A program made the position numbers and the translations under genes. A DNA stretch of 38,506 nucleotides from contig DATKXU010000030.1 of assembly GCA_035528905.1 (NCBI GenBank), positions 1 through 38,506 on the forward strand. The letters run 5' to 3'. The notes under the pieces were generated by a model. That model searched no databases. It saw only the letters and a list, made by a program, of their open reading frames with translations, and was not told where the DNA came from. The stretch comes from DATKXU01 sp035528905. GTDB taxonomy: Bacteria > Armatimonadota > UBA5829 > DTJY01. This document shows positions 29,729 to 37,414 of this stretch, in pieces (the first letter of the stretch is position 1; every line of letters begins with the position of its first letter).

Positions 29729-30610
29729 TCAGGCCTTCAGGAACCGCCGTATTGATATCAGGCTGCCCATGGCCCCTACGATGCAGCCAAGCGCGATCAT
29801 GCTCCCCAGGAGGTAGAGCGGGTCAACATCGGCGGTAAATCGTCCGAATAGTGGGACTGTCTTGGTCACCTCCTGGGTGACGTAATGAGAGCCCCCAAGG
29901 ACGATAAGATATGCGGTAGCGCTGCCAACCGCGCCAAGTATCATGCCCTCGAAGACCAGCGGCAGCCGGATAAACCAGTTCGTGGCGCCGACGAGCTGCA
30001 TGATTCTGATCTCACGCCGCCGGGCGTGGAGAGTCAAGCGGATCGTGTTGCTGACGATGAGCGCCGTGACCAGGAAAAGGGCTGCCGCAGACAGCGCGCC
30101 GATCAGCTTCACAACGTCGGCGATTCTGACTACCCGTTCCACGATCCCACGCGCTTCGATAACCTCGTCAACGCGGAGCATTTGCCTTACCGCTCTCGCC
30201 GTTCCCACCGTATATCGGGGATCGTCCAGCTTGACGCGAAACCTATCTTGCAGAGGGTTGTCCTCAACGCCCGAAAGCTCAACTTGACCGCTCAGATTGG
30301 CCTTCATCTGCTCCCAGGCCGCGTCTCTCGGCACCAGCGTCACGGATGCCGCATGCGGCATGGATCGGAGCTTCGACTCCAGTTCGGCGACATCCTCTGC
30401 CGATGTGCCATGCTCCACGAAGACGCCGATCTCGAAATCCTTCAGCAAGGAATGGGTAGCGTTGTTCAGCCCCAGCGCCAGCAGCACGAACGCACCCAGA
30501 ACGCCGAATGACAGCGCTATCGTGATGACGGAAGCCGTGGACATCAGGCCGTTCCGCGTGATTCCGACAGCCGATTCCGCTATGGCATAGTTAAGGGTTC
30601 GCAAACTCAT
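29729..30610 (-). CDS. ftsX: Cell division protein FtsX
   Basis: A 293-residue inner-membrane protein of ABC3 permease type. ATG 30610 is preferred to TTG 30640 because it gives the normal MSLRTLNYAIAE N-terminus; its first 20 bases overlap the end of ftsE. One membrane helix lies near residues 24-48 and is followed by a large outer loop (about 50-160: DFEIGVFVEHGTSAEDV..., the part that contacts EnvC-like hydrolases). Three more helices follow near 165-190, 215-245 and 262-285, with the conserved cytoplasmic RRREIRIMQLVGATNWFIR coupling segment. Together with FtsE it forms a mechanotransmitting, not transporting, complex that activates peptidoglycan hydrolases at the septum. Confidence 0.95.
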   Translation of the reverse strand: MSLRTLNYAIAESAVGITRNGLMSTASVITIALSFGVLGAFVLLALGLNNATHSLLKDFEIGVFVEHGTSAEDVAELESKLRSMPHAASVTLVPRDAAWEQMKANLSGQVELSGVEDNPLQDRFRVKLDDPRYTVGTARAVRQMLRVDEVIEARGIVERVVRIADVVKLIGALSAAALFLVTALIVSNTIRLTLHARRREIRIMQLVGATNWFIRLPLVFEGMILGAVGSATAYLIVLGGSHYVTQEVTKTVPLFGRFTADVDPLYLLGSMIALGCIVGAMGSLISIRRFLKA

Positions 30611-31283
30611 AGTACCTGCCCTTTGCCTCGTCCCGGGCAATGGTTCCTCTATCGAGGGCGATTACTCGCTTACCCATTCTGTCCACGATGTGTTGGTCAT
30701 GGCTGGCAACTACTACCGTCGTGCCTCTGACGTTTATGCGCGCGAGCAGTTGGACTATATCCCATGACGTGTCCGGATCGAGGTTCCCGGTTGGCTCGTC
30801 CGCCAGAAGGGTTGGGGGGTTGTTGACGAGCGCGCGGGCGATCGAGACTCGCTGCTGCTCGCCGCCGGACAACTGGTGCGGAAACGCATCGGCCCTGTCC
30901 AGCAGGCCGACGAGGTCCAGCACCTCCGGCGTCCGGGTCTGTATCTCCCTGCGGGGAGCTCCTGTCACATAGAGCGCGAATGCCACGTTCTCCCACGCCG
31001 TCTTCTGCGGCAGCAGCCGGAAATCCTGGAACACCACGCCGATGCTCCGGCGCAGGCGTGGAACTGCGCCTCCTCTAAGCCGCGTCATGTCCTGGCCGGC
31101 GACGAAGACTTTCCCCTTCGTTGGCTTCTCTTCTCTGTAGACGAGCTTCAGGAGGGTAGATTTGCCGGTTCCCGTAGGCCCTACAATGAAGACGAACTCG
31201 CCCTTCTCGATCCGCAGGTTCACGTCCCGGAGCGCCTGTATATCGTTCGGATAGCTCACCGATACGTCTCTGAACTCGATCAT
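30591..31283 (-). CDS. ftsE: Cell division ATP-binding protein FtsE
   Basis: A 230-residue ABC ATPase. ATG 31283 gives the standard MIEFRDVSVSYPN start; the longer open frame reads back through the promoter. Walker A is GPTGTGKST (residues 35-43), the Q-loop is VFQDFRLLPQKTAWENV, signature LSGGEQQR, Walker B TLLADEPTGNLD, switch His in VASHDQH. The LADEPTGNLD and RLLPQKTA.EN patterns are characteristic of FtsE. It powers FtsX on the cytoplasmic side. It begins an apparent operon ftsE-ftsX-M23-S41-S41 on the minus strand. Confidence 0.95.
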   Translation of the reverse strand: MIEFRDVSVSYPNDIQALRDVNLRIEKGEFVFIVGPTGTGKSTLLKLVYREEKPTKGKVFVAGQDMTRLRGGAVPRLRRSIGVVFQDFRLLPQKTAWENVAFALYVTGAPRREIQTRTPEVLDLVGLLDRADAFPHQLSGGEQQRVSIARALVNNPPTLLADEPTGNLDPDTSWDIVQLLARINVRGTTVVVASHDQHIVDRMGKRVIALDRGTIARDEAKGRYYEFANP

Positions 31284-31321
31284 CCCGGTGACCTGCACAC
31301 TCTCGCTGCGAGACTTGTGCC

Positions 31322-31350
31322 AGTATATCAGAAGGGTTGGGGGATTGCAA
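31322..31350 (-). promoter_or_regulatory. Promoter of the ftsEX-M23-ctp cluster
   Basis: On the minus strand TTGCAA (31345-31350), a 17-bp spacer and TATACT (31322-31327) lie 39 bases before the ftsE ATG. The short leader holds an imperfect hairpin (31294-31319; TCTCGC/GCGAGA core). Confidence 0.6.
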
Positions 31351-31480
31351 GGGAGGCGAGGCGTGGATGTGAATGCTTTACGCCGTCCCAACCTACCAAA
31401 ACAGAAAATGGGATGCCGGACACCAATCAGCGGAAATTGCACACAAACGTTGACGTTACCTGATCGCGCAGGCCCGACAG

Positions 31481-31510
31481 TTGACAGCTAGAGCAAGCCG
31501 GGTATATACT
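31481..31510 (+). promoter_or_regulatory. Promoter of the TrkA-GH130-TrkA unit
   Basis: Perfect TTGACA (31481-31486), an 18-bp spacer and TATACT (31505-31510). Predicted start near 31517, so the mRNA has a leader of about 185 bases before the ATG at 31701. Confidence 0.75.
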
Positions 31511-31629
31511 TTCCGAGCGCCCAGGAAAGCAGATCAGATGCCCGTTTGAAGAAAGGCGCGTTTGTGGAAGGCGAAGCACGCCGCCTGCGTGGGAACTGTC
31601 CGTCGTCGCGGCGTAACAGTTTCGGGCCT

Positions 31630-31675
31630 CGGGCCGGCGGATTCGCGCGCGGACTTGCTTAGCCCGCCGGACCCG
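31630..31675 (+). promoter_or_regulatory. Long hairpin in the trkA leader
   Basis: CGGGCCGGCGG (31630-31640) pairs fully with CCGCCGG and CCCG (31664-31675) with one bulged A at 31671, around a 23-base loop. It ends about 10 bases before the GGAGGAGGT ribosome site, with no T-run. A translational control element is possible. It does not match the c-di-AMP (ydaO) riboswitch pattern by eye. Confidence 0.5.
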
Positions 31676-31700
31676 TTCGAAATGGCGGAGGAGGTATGGC

Positions 31701-32156
31701 ATGAATGTAGTGATATTAGGATGCGGCCGCATAGGCTCCAACCTGGCCAGATCAATGGCAAGAGACGGGCACAAGGTTGCCATCATAGATCAGAACGACG
31801 ATGCCTTCCGCAGGCTCGGCCCGGATTTCGCCGGCGAGACGGTTCGGGGGAACGGAATTGACGAGGCCGTCCTGAGGAGGTCGGGCATAGAGCAGGCAGA
31901 TGCTTTTGTCGCGGTGACTAATGGCGACAACACCAATATCATGTCCGTCCAGATCGCGAAGGAGAAGTTTCGCGTGCCGAAGGTGATCGCTAGAATCTAC
32001 GATCCTATCCGCGCATACGCCTACAGGGAACTCGGAATCGAGACGATTTGCACGACCGTGATAGGCGCGAGATTGATGAAGGACTACCTTGTGGGCAAGG
32101 AATGGGGTATGGCCTCGGAGTACTGCGCCCTGGCCGACGAAGGCTCTCAAGCCTAG
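31701..32156 (+). CDS. TrkA-N domain potassium regulator, single domain
   Basis: A 151-residue Rossmann-fold protein that covers only the RCK/TrkA-N domain. The nucleotide motif GCGRIGSNLA lies at residues 7-16 and the acidic end of the second strand is IDQND, the position that selects NAD(H) over NADP. It ends a few residues after the domain with no TrkA-C module. Such half-size subunits gate Trk/Ktr-type potassium channels together with other RCK proteins. No TrkH/KtrB membrane partner is in the window. GGAGGAGGT precedes the ATG. It is the first gene of a unit with a GH130 enzyme and a second, full TrkA protein. Confidence 0.88.
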   Translation: MNVVILGCGRIGSNLARSMARDGHKVAIIDQNDDAFRRLGPDFAGETVRGNGIDEAVLRRSGIEQADAFVAVTNGDNTNIMSVQIAKEKFRVPKVIARIYDPIRAYAYRELGIETICTTVIGARLMKDYLVGKEWGMASEYCALADEGSQA

Positions 32157-32232
32157 GAGACAGGGTGTATATGTGAAAAGCGCAGGTTTATATCCGAATC
32201 TGTTGCTGAGCGATTCGCAAGGGGTGGCGGAA

Positions 32233-33189
32233 ATGGGGATGAGTCAAAACGATAAACAGATACACCAGCGCGAGATATTCAAGCGGAGTGAGCATAACCC
32301 GATCATAACATTTCAGGAGATGCCCTATCCTTGCAACACGGTTTTCAACCCCGGCGCAGCGGAGGTGGGCGGCGAGACACTCCTGCTCCTCAGAGTAGAG
32401 GATCTGGAGGGACGATCTCATCTCACCGTCGCCAGAAGTGCGGACGGCATCACCGGGTGGAGAATCGAGCGGACGCCGCTGCTGTCGCCCGAGGACGAGA
32501 ATAACCCTCACGAGGAGTACGGGTGTGAGGACCCGCGCCTTACCTATCTGGCTGATATGGGAAAGTGGGTGATCGCGTACACTGCCTATTCACCCTTCGG
32601 TGCGGGAGTCGCACTCGCCCTCACTGAGGACTTCGAGAGCGTCGAGAGGCTAGGCCTGGTGCTCGCCCCAAACAACAAGGATGCATCATTGTTCCCACGT
32701 AAGATCAACGGAAAATATTGGATGCTGCACCGACCGGTGGCGGGCAATATCGAGCATATCTGGCTCACCGAATCGCATAACCTTTTGCATTGGGGCCGCC
32801 CATGGATGGTACTCGGCGAGCGAGGCGGCCCGTGGTGGGATGGACACAAGGTTGGAGCCAACACGATTCCCATAGAAACCGAGAAGGGCTGGCTGATTCT
32901 ATACCACGGGGTGAAGTCCTTTCCCGCGGGCCCCGCATATCGGATGGGGGCAGCTCTGCTGGACCTGGAGGATCCCAGGAGGTTGATCTCCAGATTGCCG
33001 TATTGGATACTGGGAGCACATGAGGGCTATGAGATGTCAGGAGAGGTGCCGAATGTCGTCTTCGCCTGCGGGCATGTGCAGAAGGGCGACGATCTATACG
33101 TATACTACGGCGCAGCGGATACCAGTGTATGTCTGGCGACGGCCAGGATATCCGAAATACTGGACGCACTGCTAGGCGAAGCGATTTAG
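32233..33189 (+). CDS. GH130 family beta-mannoside phosphorylase-like enzyme
   Basis: A 318-residue five-bladed propeller protein of family GH130 (COG2152). ATG 32233 is chosen because homologues begin just before the R.E.NPII motif; the open frame reads 144 bases further back into the trkA gene. Visible family signatures: SEHNPIITFQEMPYPCNTVFNPGA near residues 20-43, CEDPRLTYL with the catalytic Asp near residue 97, and YTAYSPFG, PNNKDASLFPRKINGKYWMLHRP, GHKVGANTIPI and LYHGVK. These enzymes cleave beta-1,4-mannosyl links with phosphate to give mannose 1-phosphate; the exact disaccharide cannot be told. It is soluble with no signal peptide, so it acts on an imported oligosaccharide or recycled glycan. 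Its place between two trkA genes is unusual. Confidence 0.91.
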   Translation: MGMSQNDKQIHQREIFKRSEHNPIITFQEMPYPCNTVFNPGAAEVGGETLLLLRVEDLEGRSHLTVARSADGITGWRIERTPLLSPEDENNPHEEYGCEDPRLTYLADMGKWVIAYTAYSPFGAGVALALTEDFESVERLGLVLAPNNKDASLFPRKINGKYWMLHRPVAGNIEHIWLTESHNLLHWGRPWMVLGERGGPWWDGHKVGANTIPIETEKGWLILYHGVKSFPAGPAYRMGAALLDLEDPRRLISRLPYWILGAHEGYEMSGEVPNVVFACGHVQKGDDLYVYYGAADTSVCLATARISEILDALLGEAI

Positions 33190-33220
33190 CATTACCACTT
33201 ATCGAAGCGGGGATACGAAG

Positions 33221-33880
33221 ATGTATGTAATAGTTGCTGGTGGTGGCAAAGTCGGGCACTATCTCACAAGGGCGCTGATGGACGCAGGGCACGAGGTGCT
33301 ATTGGTGGAGAAGGATCGTTCGCGCGCCGCTTACCTGGCTGAGGAACTCGGCGAGGTCGTCGTCAGAGGCGATGCCTGCGAGGTTCGAACCATGAGAGAG
33401 ATCGGCATGGAACGCGCGGATGTAGTTGTGGCGGCAACAGGCGACGATGAGGACAACCTGGTCATCTGCCAGATGGCGAAGAGAAGATTCAATGTCCCGC
33501 GAACTATCGCACGCGTCAACAACCCGCAGAACGAGGACATTTTCCATCGGCTTGGCATAGATTCCACGGTGAGCAGTACGAAGATCATCTTCAATCTCAT
33601 CGAGCAGCAGATAGAGACGGACGAGGTCATACTGCTGGCGCCGCTTCAGCGGGGGAACATCGAAATTGTGGAGATTGATCTCGGCCCTGAGTCGCCCGTC
33701 CTCGGCAAGACAATACCCTATGTCGGGCTGCCCCAGGACGCGCTGGTGATCTCCATCGTGCGGGACGGCCACGCAATCCTGCCCAATATTGACGTCGAGT
33801 TCAAGCAGGGGGACACCGTGATCGCATTGGTCTCCGCAGATAAGGAAGCCGAGATGAGGGAAGTCTTCGCAGGCCGGTAG
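33221..33880 (+). CDS. trkA: TrkA potassium uptake regulator (TrkA-N plus TrkA-C)
   Basis: A 219-residue RCK protein with both domains: TrkA-N (residues 1-120, GGGKVGHYLTR nucleotide motif, LVEKD acidic strand end) and TrkA-C (about 135-215, IVEIDLGPESPVLGKTI, GDTVIALVS). It binds NAD(H) or ATP and, in some families, c-di-AMP through TrkA-C, and gates a Trk/Ktr potassium transporter in the membrane. No transporter subunit follows; the downstream DNA is repeats and then a sugar-metabolism gene. A GGGGA ribosome site lies 9 bases upstream of the ATG. Confidence 0.93.
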   Translation: MYVIVAGGGKVGHYLTRALMDAGHEVLLVEKDRSRAAYLAEELGEVVVRGDACEVRTMREIGMERADVVVAATGDDEDNLVICQMAKRRFNVPRTIARVNNPQNEDIFHRLGIDSTVSSTKIIFNLIEQQIETDEVILLAPLQRGNIEIVEIDLGPESPVLGKTIPYVGLPQDALVISIVRDGHAILPNIDVEFKQGDTVIALVSADKEAEMREVFAGR

Positions 33881-33892
33881 CCATGCATATCT

Positions 33893-33935
33893 CGGATTGC
33901 GGATTGCGGATTGCGGATTTCGGATTTGGGATTGA
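33893..33935. repeat. CGGATTG heptamer tandem repeat
   Basis: Five to six imperfect copies of the heptamer CGGATTG (with later copies changing to CGGATTT/GGGATTG) lie just after the trkA stop. Confidence 0.7.
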
Positions 33936-34231
33936 ACTGACCCCCTTCGATAGACTCAGGGCAGGCATTTCCGGAACAGGAACGTGAATCCGCCGTCGTA
34001 CGCTCCTTTACACGGTTGACGTCATACCGCTTCAACCACCAGGGTACAATCGCTTTGCGCAGTAGGTTGCGCGAGGGCCGATACCGGGTCTGAGCAGAAT
34101 GAACCGGCGCCTGGGTCGAACCGAATTACAGACGCTGATCGGTCGGGGTTCCGAAGCTGCTCGGCCCGATCCCCCGACTTCCTGCATACTCATGAGGCGT
34201 GCAAACTGCTAGTAGGGATGGTGCTTGCCCA
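33936..34231. other. Spacer before the URO-D-like gene, nothing recognised
   Basis: The 33881-34231 gap begins with the heptamer repeat. The rest shows no coding frame with a ribosome site, no tRNA and no clear promoter. A GGTCGAACC near 34110 resembles a tRNA T-loop but no cloverleaf can be built around it. Confidence 0.4.
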
Positions 34232-35242
34232 ATGACATTCAGGGAGCGCGTACGTCGCGCGGTTCAATTCCAGGAGACGGACATCGTCCCCTATGCGGTG
34301 ACTTTTACAGGCGGAGCGCGCCAGAAGCTGGCCGAGTATTATGGCGATCCAGACTTCGAGGGCAAGATTGGCAACCACCTGGCCTGGTTCTCGCATAGCG
34401 GGTACATGAAATGGACTGAGGTTAAGCCAGGTCACTACTGCGATGATTGGGGAGTGATCTGGAATCGGACGGTTGACAAGGACATCGGGGTTGTTGAGAA
34501 TCGTGTGCTCCCTGAGCCATCCCTGCGTGACTTCCAGATTCCCGACATCCCAGTTTGTGACATCGAGAAAGCGTATCCAAGGTTTATCCAAGCCAACCAC
34601 GATAAGTTTCGCGTCGTCGTCATGGGATTCTCCCTCTTTGAGAGGGCCTGGACTCTCCGGGGCATGGAGCAGCTCCTTGTGGAGATGCTGGAAGCGCCCG
34701 GCTTTGTCCACGAGCTTCTGGACCGCATTCTCGAGGTCAACATGGCGCATCTGGATATCGCGCTTGCCCATAACATAGACTGTCTTCTCTTCGGAGACGA
34801 TTGGGGCAGTCAGTCGGGGTTGATCATGGGGCCGAAGCTGTGGCGCGAGTTCATCAGGCCGCGTGTGGCAAAAATGTATGAGCGCGTCTCTGCGGCGGGA
34901 AAGTATGTGGCGATCCATTCCTGTGGAGATGTGCGGGCTGTGCTTCCAGACCTGGTGGAAGTCGGACTGAACATATTCAATCCGTTCCAGCCCGAAACCA
35001 TGGACATATTTGAGACCAAGAAGCGCTACTACGGCAAGCTGTCCTTCTATGGTGGAATCAGCGTCCAAACTCTACTGCCGCGCGGGACACCGGACGACGT
35101 GCGCCGAGAAACCAAAAAGCTGCTCGAGGTTCTGGGCCGCGGCGGCGGATATATAGCTTCGCCATCACACGACGTGCCTGTGGACGTGCCGCCGGAAAAC
35201 ATGGCGGCGATGATAGAGGTGCTTCAGAACCAGCCCGCATGA
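34232..35242 (+). CDS. Uroporphyrinogen decarboxylase-like (URO-D/MtaA superfamily) protein
   Basis: A 336-residue (beta-alpha)8 barrel of the URO-D superfamily. The start is ATG 34232 (MTFRERVRRAVQFQETDIVP, the family opening); a GTG at 34199 is possible. It lacks the RxxR residues near the N-terminus that bind uroporphyrinogen in true HemE, so it is probably not a haem enzyme. HSCGDV near residue 240 matches the H.C.G zinc motif of the corrinoid methyltransferase MtaA/CmuA branch, and the later Cys of that branch is replaced in SPSHDVPVDVPPEN by a Ser-His stretch. A methyl transfer or demethylation role, perhaps on a plant-derived or sugar methyl ether, is inference. It ends 4 bases from the convergent KdgK-like gene. 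Confidence 0.85.
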   Translation: MTFRERVRRAVQFQETDIVPYAVTFTGGARQKLAEYYGDPDFEGKIGNHLAWFSHSGYMKWTEVKPGHYCDDWGVIWNRTVDKDIGVVENRVLPEPSLRDFQIPDIPVCDIEKAYPRFIQANHDKFRVVVMGFSLFERAWTLRGMEQLLVEMLEAPGFVHELLDRILEVNMAHLDIALAHNIDCLLFGDDWGSQSGLIMGPKLWREFIRPRVAKMYERVSAAGKYVAIHSCGDVRAVLPDLVEVGLNIFNPFQPETMDIFETKKRYYGKLSFYGGISVQTLLPRGTPDDVRRETKKLLEVLGRGGGYIASPSHDVPVDVPPENMAAMIEVLQNQPA

Positions 35243-35246
35243 CGAG

Positions 35247-36230
35247 TTACCTCTGTATCCTGGTTCCTGCGCCTTTGAGCTGCGCCTCGACCTCCTCCAA
35301 AGTCGCCCAGTTGAGGTCGCCGGGGATCGAGTGCTTCAGCGCTGAGTAAGCCGCGCCGTAGTCCACGCCCTTCTGAACGTCGCCGGTCAGGTATCCGTAG
35401 ATGAACCCGGCGGTGAACGAATCGCCCGCGCCTATCCGGTCAATCAGCTCGCACGAGTACTTCGCGCTTTCGTGAAACTGCTTAGCCGCATACGCGAAGG
35501 CCGACCAGTTGTTCCTCAGGACCGAGAGGTCCTCCCGCAGAGTGATCGCGACCACCTCGAAGCCGAATTGCTCCTCCAGCTTCACGGCAACTTCCTGGTA
35601 GGTCTTCTCCCGGATGCCGAAGACGATGCCGGTGTCCTCCTCGGTTGTGATGAGGATGTCCACATACTCCATCATCGGGACCAGGCAGGCGTTCGCCTCT
35701 TCGGGAGTCCAGAGCTTCTTCCGGTAGTTCACGTCGAAGCTGACCTTTGCCCCAGCTTCCTTCGCGGCCCTAATAGCCTCGAAGGTGGCTCCCGCACAGC
35801 TCTTGCTCAGCGCGGGGGTGATGCCGCTCACGTGGAAGATGCTGCATCCCCGGAGCGCCTTTTCCCAATCCACCTCGCCCGGTTCGAGCGTGCTCACGGC
35901 GGAATTCGCCCGGTCGTAGAGCACGCTGGACGCCCTGGGGCTCGCGCCGAACTCCAGGAAGTAGATGCCGACCCGGCCCGACTCGCTCCACACGACATTG
36001 GAGGTATCCACGCCCTGCTCTCTGGCCTTGTTGCGCACCAGCCTGCCGAGCGCGTTGTCCGGCAGCTTGCTCACCCAGGCGCTCTCCAGCCCGAGCCTGG
36101 ACACGCCGACCGCCACGTTCAGCTCGCCTCCGCCGACCTTCACGTCGAACGAGTTCGCCTGCTCAAACCGGTGAAAATCCGGCGGCGAGAGCCGGATCAT
36201 CGCCTCGCCTAATGTCACTACCTGTGCCAT
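35247..36230 (-). CDS. PfkB-family sugar kinase, probably 2-keto-3-deoxygluconate kinase
   Basis: A 327-residue ribokinase-like enzyme. ATG 36230 is chosen: GGAGG lies 6 bases upstream and it opens MAQVVTLGEAMIRLSP; the longer frame would run far into the aldolase. VGGGELNVAVGVSRLG is the substrate-lid region, FDVNYRKKLW the mid motif, and DRIGAGDSFTAGFIYG the ATP/anion-hole motif with the catalytic Asp. The order of motifs and FDVNYR.KLW resemble KdgK. It should phosphorylate 2-keto-3-deoxygluconate to KDPG, the substrate of the adjacent aldolase. The first 13 bases overlap the aldolase end, so the two are translated together. Confidence 0.9.
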   Translation of the reverse strand: MAQVVTLGEAMIRLSPPDFHRFEQANSFDVKVGGGELNVAVGVSRLGLESAWVSKLPDNALGRLVRNKAREQGVDTSNVVWSESGRVGIYFLEFGASPRASSVLYDRANSAVSTLEPGEVDWEKALRGCSIFHVSGITPALSKSCAGATFEAIRAAKEAGAKVSFDVNYRKKLWTPEEANACLVPMMEYVDILITTEEDTGIVFGIREKTYQEVAVKLEEQFGFEVVAITLREDLSVLRNNWSAFAYAAKQFHESAKYSCELIDRIGAGDSFTAGFIYGYLTGDVQKGVDYGAAYSALKHSIPGDLNWATLEEVEAQLKGAGTRIQR

Positions 36231-36892
36231 GTGCCGCCTCCATAACCGCTCCGAAACTCCCTGACTATGTCCCTGAACTTCCGCGCCCGATTCGTGATCT
36301 CGGCGAAGTTGCCTTCTTCCATCAGCTTCCTGTTGATCAAGTCGCCGCCGACGCCCAGCGCCGCCGCGCCGTTCTCCAGGTAATCTCTCGCGGTGCTCAG
36401 GTTCACGCCGCCGGTGGGCATGAACTTGATCTGCGGGAACGGGCCGTGCAAATCCTTGAGATAGGCCGGCCCCATCACGTTCGCGGGGAATATCTTCACC
36501 ATGTCGGCGCCGGCCTGCCATGCGGTGATGATCTCGGTCGGCGTGAGCGCACCCGGAAACACCGGGACGCCTCTCGACTTCGCCATTTCGATGGTCGCGA
36601 GGTTGACGTTGGGGCTCACGATAAACTGCGCGCTGGCATCAACGGCATCCGCCGCCATCTCTGGAGTGAGGACGGTTCCCGCGCCGAGTATCACGTCGTC
36701 GCTCACACTCGCCGCCAGCCGCTTGATGATCTCGAGCGCATTCGGAACGGTGAAGGCGACCTCGATCACGTTAATGCCGCCGTCGAGCGCGGCCTCGATC
36801 GCCTTCATGATCAGCTCGTCGGATGTGCCCCTGACGACCGCAACGATCCCGCATTCGAGTATGCCGTCGAGCACCTGCTGCTTGTCTTTCAT
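36218..36892 (-). CDS. eda: KDPG/KHG aldolase
   Basis: A 224-residue class I aldolase with the standard length. The Schiff-base lysine is Lys133 (DMVKIFPANVMG), the catalytic Glu is Glu44 (VIEVAFTVP) and the phosphate/substrate Arg is Arg21 (AVVRG). GAGTVLT and PTGGVNLSTARDYLENGAAALGVGG complete the family set. It cleaves 2-keto-3-deoxy-6-phosphogluconate to pyruvate and glyceraldehyde 3-phosphate, the end of the Entner-Doudoroff or hexuronate route. It starts an apparent two-gene operon with the KdgK-like kinase and has a GGAGG ribosome site and an upstream promoter. Confidence 0.94.
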   Translation of the reverse strand: MKDKQQVLDGILECGIVAVVRGTSDELIMKAIEAALDGGINVIEVAFTVPNALEIIKRLAASVSDDVILGAGTVLTPEMAADAVDASAQFIVSPNVNLATIEMAKSRGVPVFPGALTPTEIITAWQAGADMVKIFPANVMGPAYLKDLHGPFPQIKFMPTGGVNLSTARDYLENGAAALGVGGDLINRKLMEEGNFAEITNRARKFRDIVREFRSGYGGGTWHR

Positions 36893-36939
36893 CTGGATGT
36901 CCTCCAGAGCGCCGAGCCGGCTGATCCAGCGCCCAGCTA

Positions 36940-36969
36940 AATGTACCGCGTCCGGGTGCTGTCCGTCAA
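36940..36969 (-). promoter_or_regulatory. Promoter of the eda-kdgK-like operon
   Basis: TTGACG (36964-36969 on the minus strand), an 18-bp spacer and TACATT (36940-36945) lie 47 bases before the eda ATG. Confidence 0.6.
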
Positions 36970-37018
36970 GGTTGGTAGCGCACCATCGGGAAGCGGTAGC
37001 CTTGCGCTAGCCCTCACC

Positions 37019-37066
37019 CAGTCCCGATTAAATCGGGACATCCCTCTCCCAATACTGGGCGAGGGA
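37019..37066. repeat. Tandem hairpin repeat
   Basis: GTCCCGAT and ATCGGGAC pair around a short loop, and next to them CCCTCTCCCA pairs imperfectly with TGGGCGAGGG. Elements of this CCCTCTCCC type are frequent short interspersed repeats in many environmental genomes. Confidence 0.65.
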
Positions 37067-37102
37067 GACTCCCCGAAAGAGTTCACGTTCCTTGATAGTG
37101 AT

Positions 37103-37169
37103 GTCATGCTGAGCGAAGCGAAGCATCTTGCCTACGCTCGATAGATTCTTCGCTGCCGCTCAGAATGAC
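37103..37169. repeat. MITE-like inverted-repeat element
   Basis: The left arm (37103-37128, starting GTCATGCTGAGCGAAGCG) and right arm (37143-37169, ending CGCTCAGAATGAC) are inverted copies of about 26 bases with four or five differences, around a 14-base loop. Elements with the same arms (GTCATTCTGAGCG...) are common dispersed repeats, especially in Chloroflexota-type genomes. Confidence 0.75.
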
Positions 37170-37214
37170 GACCGTTGGGGTTTTGTTATCAACAATCGTG
37201 ACCTGTTACGACTC

Positions 37215-37242
37215 CCCTTCTCCCAGAATTGGGAGAAGGGGA
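37215..37242. repeat. Perfect 12-bp hairpin repeat
   Basis: CCCCTTCTCCCA and TGGGAGAAGGGG pair perfectly around GAAT. It resembles the 37019-37066 element. With the inverted-repeat element between them, three repeats sit in the 522-base gap 36893-37414; the remainder shows only the eda promoter. Confidence 0.8.
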
Positions 37243-37414
37243 CAGGGGATGAGGGCAAGAACCAGGCCAAAGTGTAAACCAGAAAGGGTGAGAACTTGCA
37301 CAGCGCCTCTAGAGCCCGTCATGTGCATTGTCCGGCGCGAGATTCCCTGCAGGAAACATCTTCATTCATGTCAAAAGGTGCCGCAGATGCCGTGATACGG
37401 AGTGACAGAGGATC

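Larger units (their letters stand above)
31284..31700. other. Divergent regulatory region between ftsE and trkA-type gene
   Basis: No gene fits this 417-base gap. It holds the ftsE promoter on the minus strand, the trkA-type promoter on the plus strand, and a 190-base plus-strand leader with a stable hairpin. The 130 bases between the two promoters show nothing I recognise. Confidence 0.6.

Noticed and set aside
28773..29816. 347-codon plus-strand frame opposite the M23 hydrolase gene
   Set aside because: The M23 protein on the other strand has signal peptide, coiled coil and complete zinc site; the plus frame has none of these.
31440..31520. c-di-AMP (ydaO) riboswitch before trkA
   Set aside because: A GCCCGACAG..GACAGCTAG stretch is reminiscent, but it overlaps the promoter and the other conserved segments are missing.
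34100..34190. Possible tRNA-like sequence around GGTCGAACC
   Set aside because: No acceptor, D or anticodon stem could be built.
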